From: an uncultured Oscillibacter sp.
GTDB taxonomy: Bacteria > Bacillota > Clostridia > Oscillospirales > Oscillospiraceae
Assembly: GCA_910588005.1 (NCBI GenBank)
Contig: CAJUQM010000012.1
Coordinates: forward strand, 1 to 61,711
Direction of reading: 5' to 3'
DNA length: 61,711 nucleotides
The notes beneath the pieces were generated by a model, which was given only the letters and a program-made list of their open reading frames with translations, did no database searches and had not been told where the DNA came from. Positions 52,143-60,700 of this stretch are shown one piece after another. Position numbers and translations under genes: made by a program. The stretch's first letter is position 1. Every line of letters starts with the position of its first letter.

Positions 52143-52751
52143 ATGGGTCTCTATTTGCAGGGGCTGGCCATCGGCCTTGCCTATGTGGCCCCGATCGGGA
52201 TGCAGAATTTGTTCGTGATCAACGCCGCCTTGACACAGTCCCGGCGGCGGCTGGTCAGAATCGTGCTGATCGTCATCTTTTTTGACGTCAGTTTGCTGCT
52301 GGCCTGTTTTTTTGGCATCGGCGCACTGGTAAAGCAATTTATCTGGCTCCAGACAATTGTGCTGGCTGCCGGCGGGGTGGTGGTATCCTGGATTGGCGTG
52401 GGACTGATCCGGGAGAGGCCGTCCATGGACCGGAGCGTGGATTTGGACATCCCGCTCCCCAAGATCGCCGCAAAGGCGTTTGCGGTCACCTGGATCAATC
52501 CCCAGGCCCTGATCGACGGAACGCTGCTCTTCGGCAGCTTCCGCGTCGGCCATCCGGGAGGGGACAGCACCCTGCTGGTGCTGGGGGCCGCCACGGCCTC
52601 CTGCCTGTGGTTCTCCGGCGTTACACTGTTGATTTCCGTCTTCTCCGCACGGTTCAACGACCGCGTTCTGCGTCTGATCAATGTGGTGTGCGGCAGTGTG
52701 ATCCTGATTTACGGCCTGCGGCTGATTCTGCAATTTTTGCGGTCTATATAG
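52143..52751 (+). CDS. LysE-family amino acid exporter
   Basis: 202 residues with about six hydrophobic segments. GLAIGLAYVAPIGMQNLFVINAALTQSRRR and AVTWINPQALIDGTLLFGS are LysE/ArgO marks. Such proteins export lysine or arginine. AGGAGGG precedes the ATG. It is divergent from the HxlR regulator and adjacent to kal. Together with LysO it gives the region a second probable lysine exporter. Confidence 0.9.
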   Translation: MGLYLQGLAIGLAYVAPIGMQNLFVINAALTQSRRRLVRIVLIVIFFDVSLLLACFFGIGALVKQFIWLQTIVLAAGGVVVSWIGVGLIRERPSMDRSVDLDIPLPKIAAKAFAVTWINPQALIDGTLLFGSFRVGHPGGDSTLLVLGAATASCLWFSGVTLLISVFSARFNDRVLRLINVVCGSVILIYGLRLILQFLRSI

Positions 52752-52779
52752 GGCGAAATGTGTTATTTTGGTGGTAGGA

Positions 52780-52808
52780 TTGACAAATACCGGAAATCAG
52801 TTTACAAT
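52780..52808 (+). promoter_or_regulatory. Promoter of kal
   Basis: TTGACA (52780-52785), 17-base spacer and TACAAT (52803-52808), 70 bases upstream of the kal start. Confidence 0.8.
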
Positions 52809-52878
52809 GAAATTCGTCAACCCAGACAAGGGAGTGTGCGGAACAATCCGCAAAATAAAAAACAGGAGTGATTTAGAC

Positions 52879-53280
52879 ATGGAAGAGAAGAAGTATACAT
52901 CGCTGATCCGCCTGCGCATGTCCGCCAAGGACGCCCACTACGGCGGGAACCTGGTGGACGGCGCTCACATGGTCCATCTGTTCGGCGATGTGGCCACCGA
53001 GCTGCTGATTCAGACCGACGGCGACGAGGGCCTGTTCTGCGCGTATAACAACGTGGAATTCAAGGCGCCTGTCTATGCCGGCGACTACATCGAGGCCTAC
53101 GGCGAGGTTACCCATATCGGCAACACCTCCCGCAAGATGCGGTTTGAGGCCCGGAAGGTCATTGCCACCCGCCCCGACATCAACGCCTCCGCCGCGGACG
53201 TCCTGGAAGAACCCGTGATCGTGGCCGTTGCCGAGGGCACCTGCGTGGTTCCCAAGGAGTTCAGCCGCAAGAAGCCCTGA
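52879..53280 (+). CDS. kal: 3-aminobutyryl-CoA ammonia-lyase
   Basis: 133-residue hotdog-fold enzyme that removes ammonia from 3-aminobutyryl-CoA to give crotonyl-CoA. Family marks are RLRMSAKDAHYGGNLVDGAHMVHLFGDVATEL and YNNVEFKAPVYAGDYIEAYGEV. The ATG at 52879 has CAGGAGTGA upstream; the frame is open earlier but that part overlaps the promoter. It is separated from the main kam operon, with its own promoter and terminator. Confidence 0.94.
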   Translation: MEEKKYTSLIRLRMSAKDAHYGGNLVDGAHMVHLFGDVATELLIQTDGDEGLFCAYNNVEFKAPVYAGDYIEAYGEVTHIGNTSRKMRFEARKVIATRPDINASAADVLEEPVIVAVAEGTCVVPKEFSRKKP

Positions 53281-53304
53281 GTTTTCCGGAATTTGGCAGA
53301 CTGC

Positions 53305-53334
53305 CGGCCCGGCGCCCAAGCGCCGGGCCGTTTT
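53305..53334 (+). terminator. Terminator of kal
   Basis: Perfect 11-bp GC stem (53305-53315 with 53320-53330) with a CCAA loop, followed by TTTT. Confidence 0.9.
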
Positions 53335-53643
53335 CCGTGGACGGCCGTGGCTTGCTGGGGTCAGCGGCAGCATGAAATGATGCGGCATTCAGCCGTATTA
53401 CCACATGTTTGCCGGTATTTTTAATCCGTGTGATCTCGCAGGTCCGTTCGGGCAGCACTTATTTGGGCTTTTCTCACCGGCAGTACCGGGGACCGGTCTT
53501 TTTGCTGGACCGCAGGCCTGTCAAAAGGCCGCGAAAACCTTTCTAAATCTCGCCGGTTGGCGCCATTGCTTGACAAAAGGCGGCGGACAGCCGTCCTGCG
53601 TGCTGCCCCTTTGTCAAACCATGGAACAATAAGGAGGAATCAT
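53335..53643. other. Gap between kal and phzF
   Basis: I see no gene. A small stem ACCGG/CCGGT followed by CTTTTT lies at 53485-53503, and a TTGACA at 53570-53575 has no matching -10. Nothing else convincing. Confidence 0.5.
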
Positions 53644-54504
53644 ATGCGCTTTTATGTCGCGGACGCCTTTACCGCCCGCCCCTTTTCCGGCAATCAGGCA
53701 GGGGTGGTCTCCCTGGGGGAGGGACCATTTCCGGAGGAGGCGCTGATGCGTGCCCTGGCCGGGGAGCTGAAACACTCGGAGACCGCCTTTGCGCGGCGTA
53801 CCGGGGAGCAGTGCTTCCACATTCGCTACTTCACTCCGGCGGAGGAGGTGGACCTGTGCGGCCACGCCACCATCGCCGCGTTCACGGCGCTGCGGGAGAT
53901 CGGAGAGATCCCGGCGGGGAGCTTTGCCCTCCACACCCGTTCCGGTGATTTGGAGGTGACGGTGGAGCCAGACGCCGTCTGGATGGACATGGCCCCGCCC
54001 GCGGAGGGGCGGACCTTTTCGGCGGATGAGCAGGCGGAGCTTTACGCCGCCTATGGGCTGTCCCCGTCAGACCGTCCGGAGAATCTGGAACCCCAGGCAG
54101 TGAGCACGGGCCTTTTGGATATTCTGCTTCCGGTGCGGGACCGTGCCGCTTTGAACCGGGCCGAGCAGAACGAGGCGGAGGTCTGCCGGCTGTCCGAAGG
54201 ATACGGAGTCGTCGGCGTCCATATGTTTTGCCTGGGAGCGGGAGACGTTACGGCCTATTGCCGCAACTTTGCGCCGCTGTACGCCATCCCGGAGGAGGCC
54301 GCTACCGGTACCTCCAACGGGGCGCTGACCTTCTACCTCCACCGGCGGGGACTGGTGAGCGGCAGCGGGGTGAACCGTTTTCTCCAGGGGGAGAAGATGG
54401 GAAAACCCTCGGAGATTTTGAGCCGCCTCACGGAGAAGCGGGGGACAGCCAAAGTCAGAATTGGGGGCCGGGCAGTGCTTACATTGCGGGGAGAGGTGTT
54501 GTAA
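53644..54504 (+). CDS. PhzF family isomerase-like protein
   Basis: 286 residues. The N-terminal VADAFTARPFSGNQAGVV, the catalytic-glutamate region LKHSETAFARR, and IRYFTPAEEVDLCGHATIAAF are all typical of PhzF. The C-terminal half repeats the fold (AIPEEAATGTSNGALTFYLHRRGL). Members isomerise or epimerise small metabolites; the substrate here is unknown. AAGGAGG precedes the ATG. It stands alone between kal and the CoA-transferase genes. Confidence 0.9.
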   Translation: MRFYVADAFTARPFSGNQAGVVSLGEGPFPEEALMRALAGELKHSETAFARRTGEQCFHIRYFTPAEEVDLCGHATIAAFTALREIGEIPAGSFALHTRSGDLEVTVEPDAVWMDMAPPAEGRTFSADEQAELYAAYGLSPSDRPENLEPQAVSTGLLDILLPVRDRAALNRAEQNEAEVCRLSEGYGVVGVHMFCLGAGDVTAYCRNFAPLYAIPEEAATGTSNGALTFYLHRRGLVSGSGVNRFLQGEKMGKPSEILSRLTEKRGTAKVRIGGRAVLTLRGEVL

Positions 54505-54527
54505 GGGTCTGGTTTACAGCCGAAAGG

Positions 54528-54566
54528 ATGGGAGTCCCGGCATTTGCCGGGACCCCCATTTTTTTC
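54528..54566. terminator. Terminator after phzF, shared with atoA
   Basis: Inverted repeat of 15 bases with one mismatch (54528-54542 with 54545-54559) followed by T8 on the + strand. It can also stop the - strand atoDA transcript, which ends at 54579. Confidence 0.88.
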
Positions 54567-54578
54567 AAACGGGTGAAG

Positions 54579-55235
54579 TTACTCTTCTTCCATGGGCTTG
54601 AGGTTGGGACTGATGATCAGCTCGCAGCCGGTGGCGGCCTTGATGTCGTCCAGGCTGTAATCCGGGTGCAGCTCCGTCAAAACAATGCCCTCGGGGGTGA
54701 CCTCCATCACGCCCATCTCAGTGATGATCATATCCACCACGCCTACGGCGGTCAGGGGCAGGGTGCACTCCTTGAGGATTTTGTGGGCGCCTTTTTGGGT
54801 GTGCAGCATGGCTACGATGACCTTCCGCGCGCCCACCACCAGGTCCATGGCGCCGCCCATGCCGGCCACCATCTTGCCGGGGATGATCCAGTTGGCGATA
54901 TTGCCCTTCTCGTCCACTTCCATGGCGCCCAGCACTGTGGCGTCCACGTGGCCGCCGCGGATGATGGAAAAGCTCTCCTCGGAGCCGAAGAAGTTGCCAT
55001 AGGGGGCGTAGGTGACATAGGCGCCGCCGGAGTTGATGACGTCCACGTCCTCATGGCCCTTTTCGGGCGCGCCAAGCAGGCCGGTAAAGCCGTTTTCGGA
55101 GTGGAGAACGATGGTCACGCCCTCGGGCAGGCAGTTGGCCACCATGGTGGGCAGGCCGATGCCCAGGTTGGCGATATCGCCGTCTTTAAACTCTTTCGCC
55201 GCCCGTTTGGCGATTCTCATTTTCAGATCTGCCAA
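54579..55235 (-). CDS. atoA: Acetoacetate/butyrate CoA-transferase beta subunit
   Basis: 218 residues. The catalytic Glu47 lies in LHSENGFTGLLG. The family marks IANLGIGLPTMVANCLP and GGAMDLVVGARKVIVAM are present. It exchanges CoA between acetoacetate (made by Kce) and butyryl-CoA. A TTG start at 55235 is preferred because GGAGGTGAG lies at the right distance; an ATG at 55220 is too far. It overlaps atoD. Confidence 0.93.
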   Translation of the reverse strand: MADLKMRIAKRAAKEFKDGDIANLGIGLPTMVANCLPEGVTIVLHSENGFTGLLGAPEKGHEDVDVINSGGAYVTYAPYGNFFGSEESFSIIRGGHVDATVLGAMEVDEKGNIANWIIPGKMVAGMGGAMDLVVGARKVIVAMLHTQKGAHKILKECTLPLTAVGVVDMIITEMGVMEVTPEGIVLTELHPDYSLDDIKAATGCELIISPNLKPMEEE

Positions 55236-55912
55236 GGCTGCTCACCTCCTACAATGTAGTTCACATATACGCCGGCGGTGGTGAAGGTATCCACATCAAC
55301 CTCGCCGATCTCAACGACCTTCTCCGCGCCTAAGATGACGGTATCCGCCGCCATAGCCATGACGTGGTTAAAGTTCTTGGTGGCCTTGTAGCAGCTGAAA
55401 TTGCCGAATTTGTCGCAAATGCTGGCCCGGCACAGGGCAAAGTCCGCGCGGAGGGGCAGCTCCAGCAGATACTCCCGGCCGTCGATGGTCAGCGTCTCCT
55501 TGCCGTCGGCGATGATCGTGCCGACGCCGGTGGGAGTCAGCACGCCGCCCAGGCCCGCGCCGGCGGCGCGGATCTTTTCGGCCAGGGAACCCTGGGGTAC
55601 CAGGGTGCACTTCAAGGTGCCGTCGTTCATGCCTTTGCCGATGATGGGGTTCATGCCCACATGAGAGGCGATGATGTGGTCGATCATGCCCGCGGAGAGC
55701 AGCTTGGCGACGCCGCGGTCAGTGGTGCCGGTGACAGAGGCCGGCAGGCCGCCGTCGTTGGCGATCACAGTCAGGTGCTTTACGCCCTTTTCCACCAGGG
55801 CGTCGATCAGAATTTCGGGGGTTCCGGTTCCCAGGAAGCCGCCCACCATGACGGTCATCCCGTCCTGGATGCCTGCCACAGCCTCCTGGGCAGTTCTCAT
55901 TTTGTTGATCAT
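55223..55912 (-). CDS. atoD: Acetoacetate/butyrate CoA-transferase alpha subunit
   Basis: 229 residues. The N-terminal MRTAQEAVAGIQDGMTVMVGGFLGTGTPEILID and VTPTGVGTIIADGKETLTIDGREYLLE segments are typical of AtoD. I used the ATG at 55912; a GTG at 55936 is the longer alternative and stands before the AAGGGAG site. A sigma-A promoter lies about 220 bases upstream. Confidence 0.92.
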   Translation of the reverse strand: MINKMRTAQEAVAGIQDGMTVMVGGFLGTGTPEILIDALVEKGVKHLTVIANDGGLPASVTGTTDRGVAKLLSAGMIDHIIASHVGMNPIIGKGMNDGTLKCTLVPQGSLAEKIRAAGAGLGGVLTPTGVGTIIADGKETLTIDGREYLLELPLRADFALCRASICDKFGNFSCYKATKNFNHVMAMAADTVILGAEKVVEIGEVDVDTFTTAGVYVNYIVGGEQPWQI

Positions 55913-55936
55913 AGTTGTTTTTCTTACTCCCTTCAC

Positions 55937-56588
55937 CGTGCCGCGGCTGTCCGGTACGCCGCGCCGCCATCTGCCGCGGTGGCGGCGGCGCTCCCGGCGC
56001 CGGAATTGGTCACGGCCGTAATTTTACCCTGCAACAGACCTTGTTTCTCTTCAAACCTCCTCAGTATGGAATGCACCGGTGAGCCTGAAAGTGCTATGCC
56101 GTCAATTCGGCAGCGGCATGTGCTTGAAACTATCATAGCCCAAATTTTGGGACTTGTCAAGATTGCCACAACAGGGACTTGAAACCCTTGGGAAACTTGT
56201 CAAGATGCCCAATGGAGCGGGTGCCCTCTCCGACAGGGAGTCTGATAGACCGCCCCAATCACGGTTAAAAACTGAATATGATGCATAAAGCTCGCCGCAA
56301 CGAGCCTGAAATGGCCGTCCGACTGCTGGATTCAAATGAAAAAATATAAATATAGAAGGAGCCGCCGTATACCCGCCGATTTATATCGAGGGGGGCGTCT
56401 CTTCACTTCCCTCGCAGGGGAGAGGCGGGACCAATGATATAGTGCATATGCGCAGTTAAAGGGAAGGCTGATATTTCTGACGCCGGCAGGCCCGGCGCCG
56501 GCTTTTCGAAAATAAAATTTGGAGGGAGGGGGATTTGGCGGCAGATGGACGGCGGAGAGGGCCGCCTTGCCGCCAAAACCGGATTCAG
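55937..56588. other. 650-base gap upstream of atoD
   Basis: Holds the atoD promoter (56132-56160) and two CTTGTCAAGA copies (56153-56162 and 56196-56205). A GC hairpin at 56481-56502 is followed by TTTT on the + strand. Short ORFs here lack ribosome sites, so I call no gene. Confidence 0.6.
56132..56160 (-). promoter_or_regulatory. Promoter with built-in palindrome upstream of atoDA
   Basis: On the - strand TTGACA (56160-56155), 17-base spacer and TATGAT (56137-56132). The spacer contains CCCAAATTTTGGG (56139-56151), a near-perfect palindrome likely to be bound by a regulator. Confidence 0.78.
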
Positions 56589-57611
56589 TCACAGAAGCGC
56601 CCGCTGGGGAGCGGATTGGCGGTATACGATCTCCGGTTGAACCGCCAGGCTCCGGGGACCTGCCAGACGTCCGGCGGCGTGGTCAATGGCCATGGAGAGG
56701 CAGCGCTCCATGATCTCCCGGGTCCGAAGGTCTACCACGGTCATAGGGGGACAGCTGCGGGCGAAGAGGCGCTGGGGACCGGTGCTGACAGCCAGAACCT
56801 GCACCGTTTTGCCTGCGTCGATCCCGGATTCATACAGGGCGCTTAAAATGCCAAGGCCCACCATGTCGTAGGCGCAGAGGATCACCCGGGTCAGGCGGCC
56901 GGAACGGATCAGCTCCCGGCCCAGGTCATAGCCGTCGTCGATCCGGTTGGCGCAGCAGAGGAGGCGGCCCTCCGGGTCCCAGCCGCAGCTTTGCAGAAGC
57001 TGGACCATATGCTCGCTGCGGGAGGTGAGGCCGTAGTAATCCACCGTGTTCATGACCACCGTGATGTCTGTTCCGCCGCAGAGGACGGCGTGTTCCGCCG
57101 CGAGACGGGCGGCCTCCATATGGTCAACCGAGACGGAGGAGTAGCCGGGAAGGCTCCGGTTCAGCAGTACGGAGGGGACCACGGGCGGATGGCGCTCCAG
57201 CCAGCTGAGATCATCCTTCTGCCCTACAACGAAGAGCATGGTATCGCAGGCGGGGGGCTGATTTTCCAGCAGTGCCCCCAGATAGCCCTGGTCGTAGGGA
57301 CGGATGGAGATGTTAACCGGAACCGGAGATGATGAGAGGGCGTTGTTCAGGCCCTGGGTCAGGGGCGGCATGCACATCTCAAAATCCCGCCGGGGCCAGT
57401 AGACCGCGATGACCGGCGTCCCGCGGCCCTGAGCGGAAGGGGAGGCGGCTCGCCGTCTGCGGCCCACATACCCCAGCTCTGCCGCCGCCGTCCGGACACG
57501 GGACTGGGTGTCCGGTGAGATGCGGCGCTTTTCCCCCTGGCCGCTGAGCACGTAGGACACCGTGGAGGCGGAGACGCCGCAGCGGGCGGCGATGTCGTAG
57601 ATTGTGACCAT
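56589..57611 (-). CDS. LacI-family regulator divergent from nifJ
   Basis: 340 residues. N-terminal HTH VTIYDIAARCGVSASTVSYVLSGQGEKRRISPDTQSRV, then a periplasmic-binding-like effector domain, for example VILCAYDMVGLGILSALYESGIDAG. The usual final DG-helix is less evident. The ATG at 57611 has CAGGAGAACG; the upstream frame is non-coding. It is divergent from nifJ, and a GTTGAGCAAA motif lies near each promoter, so it probably represses itself and nifJ. Confidence 0.9.
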   Translation of the reverse strand: MVTIYDIAARCGVSASTVSYVLSGQGEKRRISPDTQSRVRTAAAELGYVGRRRRAASPSAQGRGTPVIAVYWPRRDFEMCMPPLTQGLNNALSSSPVPVNISIRPYDQGYLGALLENQPPACDTMLFVVGQKDDLSWLERHPPVVPSVLLNRSLPGYSSVSVDHMEAARLAAEHAVLCGGTDITVVMNTVDYYGLTSRSEHMVQLLQSCGWDPEGRLLCCANRIDDGYDLGRELIRSGRLTRVILCAYDMVGLGILSALYESGIDAGKTVQVLAVSTGPQRLFARSCPPMTVVDLRTREIMERCLSMAIDHAAGRLAGPRSLAVQPEIVYRQSAPQRALL

Positions 57612-57634
57612 AGCGTTCTCCTGATTGTGGATTT

Positions 57635-57644
57635 GTTGAGCAAA
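57635..57644. repeat. Operator candidate copy 1 (GTTGAGCAAA)
   Basis: Ten-base motif just downstream of the LacI-gene promoter (TTGATT/TATTCT at 57682-57654, - strand). An identical copy lies at 57769-57778. Confidence 0.5.
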
Positions 57645-57653
57645 CTTGAGTAA

Positions 57654-57682
57654 AGAATACGCCCAGCGCACAAAAAAATCAA
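57654..57682 (-). promoter_or_regulatory. Promoter of the LacI gene
   Basis: On the - strand TTGATT (57682-57677), 17-base spacer and TATTCT (57659-57654), 43 bases from the start codon. Confidence 0.72.
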
Positions 57683-57704
57683 GTGAGAAACAAGATGTAA
57701 ATTC

Positions 57705-57733
57705 TTGACAGCTTTGTGCCGGCCTGCCATAAT
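57705..57733 (+). promoter_or_regulatory. Promoter of nifJ
   Basis: TTGACA (57705-57710), 17-base spacer and CATAAT (57728-57733), 65 bases upstream of the nifJ start codon. Confidence 0.82.
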
Positions 57734-57742
57734 GGGAACAAG

Positions 57743-57778
57743 GCTCAATAAACTATGCGGTTAAGCTAGTTGAGCAAA
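57743..57778. promoter_or_regulatory. Operator region between nifJ promoter and start
   Basis: Interrupted dyad GCTCAA (57743-57748) ... TTGAGC (57770-57775) enclosing AACTA/TAGTT arms, about 10 bases after the -10. It contains the second GTTGAGCAAA copy (57769-57778). Likely LacI-family binding site. Confidence 0.55.
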
Positions 57779-57797
57779 ATCGGAGAGGAGAGATATC

Positions 57798-60700
57798 ATG
57801 AAGCGGAAGACTATGGACGGCAACGAGGCCGCCGCCTATGCCAGCTATGCGTTTACAGAAGTTGCGACGATCTACCCCATCACGCCTTCCAGCCCCATGG
57901 CGGAGCATGTGGATACGTGGGCGGCCAATGGAATGCGCAATCTCTTCGGCCAGCCGGTGCGGCTGATGGAGATGCAGAGCGAGGCGGGTGCCTGCGGCGC
58001 CATGCACGGCTCTCTGGAGACCGGGGCGCTGACCACAAGCTATACCGCCAGCCAGGGGCTGATGTTGATGGTCCCGCCGCTGTACCGCATCGCAGGACAG
58101 TTGCTGCCGGGGGTGATCCACGTGGCGGCCCGGACGGTGGGAACCAGCGCGTTTTCCATCTTTGGCGATCACTCCGACGTTATGGCCTGCCGTCAGACGG
58201 GTTTTGCCCAGCTGGCCTCCTCCTGTGTGCAGGAGTGCATGGATTTGGCGGCGGTGGCCCATCTCTCCGCCATCCGCTCCCGGGTGCCCTTTATGCACTT
58301 TTTCGACGGTTTTCGAACCAGCCACGAGATCCAAAAAATCGACCTGCTGGATTACGGCGACCTGGCCAAGATGGTGGACCGGGAGGCTCTGGACCGTTTC
58401 CGGGCCAACGCTTTGAACAGCGAACATCCCCTGATGCGCTCCACCGTCATCAACCCGGATACGGCCTTCCAGCTCCGGGAGGCGGTGAACCCCTACTACG
58501 ACGCCGTTCCTGGGATTGTGGAGGACTATATGGCCCGCATGAGCGCGCTGACAGGGCGGGATTACCGGCCCTTCAGCTATTACGGAGATCCCCGGGCCGA
58601 ACAGGTGGCCGTCGCCATGGGCAGTGTTTCCGGCTGTCTCCAGGAGGTGGTGAAGTACCTGAACGCCCAGGACCGGAGGGTTGGTTTTTTGCAGGTACGG
58701 CTGTACCGGCCCTTCAGCGCGGAGCACTTTCTCTCCGCCCTGCCGGAAAGCTGCCGGCGGCTGACCGTTTTAGACCGCACCAAGGAGCCGGGAGCGGGCG
58801 GAGAGCCGCTTTACAAGGACGTCTGCTCCGTGCTCCAGCAGGGAGGACGCCGGATTCGGGTCCTGGGAGGGCGGTACGGCCTCTCCAGCAAGGATACCAC
58901 TCCCGCTCAGATGATCGCCGTCTACGACAACATGGCAGGGGAGCAGCGGGATCATTTTACCGTGGGTATCAACGACGATGTGACCTGCCGCTCCCTGCCC
59001 GTAGGGGAGAACGTGGTTACCGCCGACGACCGGACGATCAGTTGTAAATTCTGGGGGCTGGGGTCCGACGGCACCGTGGGAGCCAACAAAAACTCCATCA
59101 AGATTATCGGAGACAACACGGACCAGTATGTCCAGGCCTATTTTGAGTATGACACCAAGAAGTCCGGAGGGGTGACGAAGAGCCATCTCCGCTTTGGACA
59201 TACGCCTATTCTCTCCACCTACTATGTTACCATGGCGGACTTTATCGCCTGCCACAACCAGAGCTACATCTCCAAGTATGACATTGTGAACGAACTGAAA
59301 GAGGGAGGCACCTTCCTCCTCAACTGCAATTGGTCCGATGCGGACCTGGAGTCTCATCTCCCCAACAGGGTCAAGCGCCTTCTGGCCCGGCGCAGGGCGA
59401 AGTTCTATGTCATCGACGCCAATGCCGCCGCCGGGGCCATCGGCCTGGGGAACCGGACCAACAGCGTTTTGCAGGCCGCCTTTTTCAAGCTCAGCGGCGT
59501 GCTGCCGGTGGACGAGGCGGTGGACTATATGAAGGCCGCCATTCGAAAGACGTACGGCCGCAAGGGAGACGAGGTAGTAAACATGAACTGCGCGGCGGTG
59601 GACGCCGGTTTGGCCGGACTCCGTGAGGTCGCCGTTCCGGCCGCCTGGGCGGATCTTGCCGGCGAGCCGGAGGAGGCAGATCCCGACTCCCCCTGGTATG
59701 TGCGCACGGTTATGCGGGCGGTGAACGCCCAAAAGGGAGACAGTCTCCCGGTCAGTGCCTTTAAGGACGCGGCGGACGGCAGCGTACCCATGGCTACCTC
59801 TCAATACGAAAAACGGGGGTTTGCCTCTCACGTGGCCAGCTGGCTTCCCGAAAGCTGCGTCGGCTGCAACCTGTGCTCCCTCATGTGCCCGCACGCCGCC
59901 ATCCGGCCCTTCCTGCTCAGTGAGGAGGAGGTCCGAAAGGCCCCGGCGGGCTATGTGACGAAGGAGGCCAAGGGCAAGGGATTTGAGGGGCTGCTGTACC
60001 GCATTCAGGTTGATCCTCTGGACTGCACCGGCTGCGGCACCTGCGCCGCCGCCTGTATTGCCGGGGAAAAGGCGATCGTCATGCGGCCCATCGAGAGCCA
60101 GATGCCGGAACAGACCAACTGGGAATACAGCCTCTCCCTCTCCACCAAACGAAATCCCATGAGCAAGTTCAGCGTCAAGGGCAGCCAGTACGAGCAGCCC
60201 CTGCTGGAGTTCTCCGGCGCCTGTGCCGGCTGCGGGGAGACGCCCTACATGAAGCTGCTGACCCAGCTCTTCGGAGAGCGGATGGTGGTGGCCAACGCCA
60301 CGGGCTGCACCCAGGCCTGGGGGTTCAGTGTTCCCAGCTATCCATACACCACCAGGCCCAACGGCCGGGGGCCGGCTTTGTCAAACTCCCTGTTTGAGAA
60401 CAACGCCGAGTATTCCTTGGGAATGGTGCTCAGCGTCCGCCAGCAGCGGCTCCGTCTGCGGCAGGAGGTGTTGGAGCTGCTGGAGGGGACGGGAGACGAG
60501 ACCTTGCGGGCCGCCCTTTCCGCCTGGCTGGAGGGATTTGAGGACAAAGAGCGTACTCTCGCACTCAGCGACGCGGTGATTGCCGCCCTGAACGCCAGCT
60601 CCGAGACCGGGGAGAGGATCGAGGCAGTCCGCAAGGCCCGGGACCAGCTGGTGAAAAAGAGCATGTGGATGTACGGCGGCGACGGCTGGGCCTACGACAT

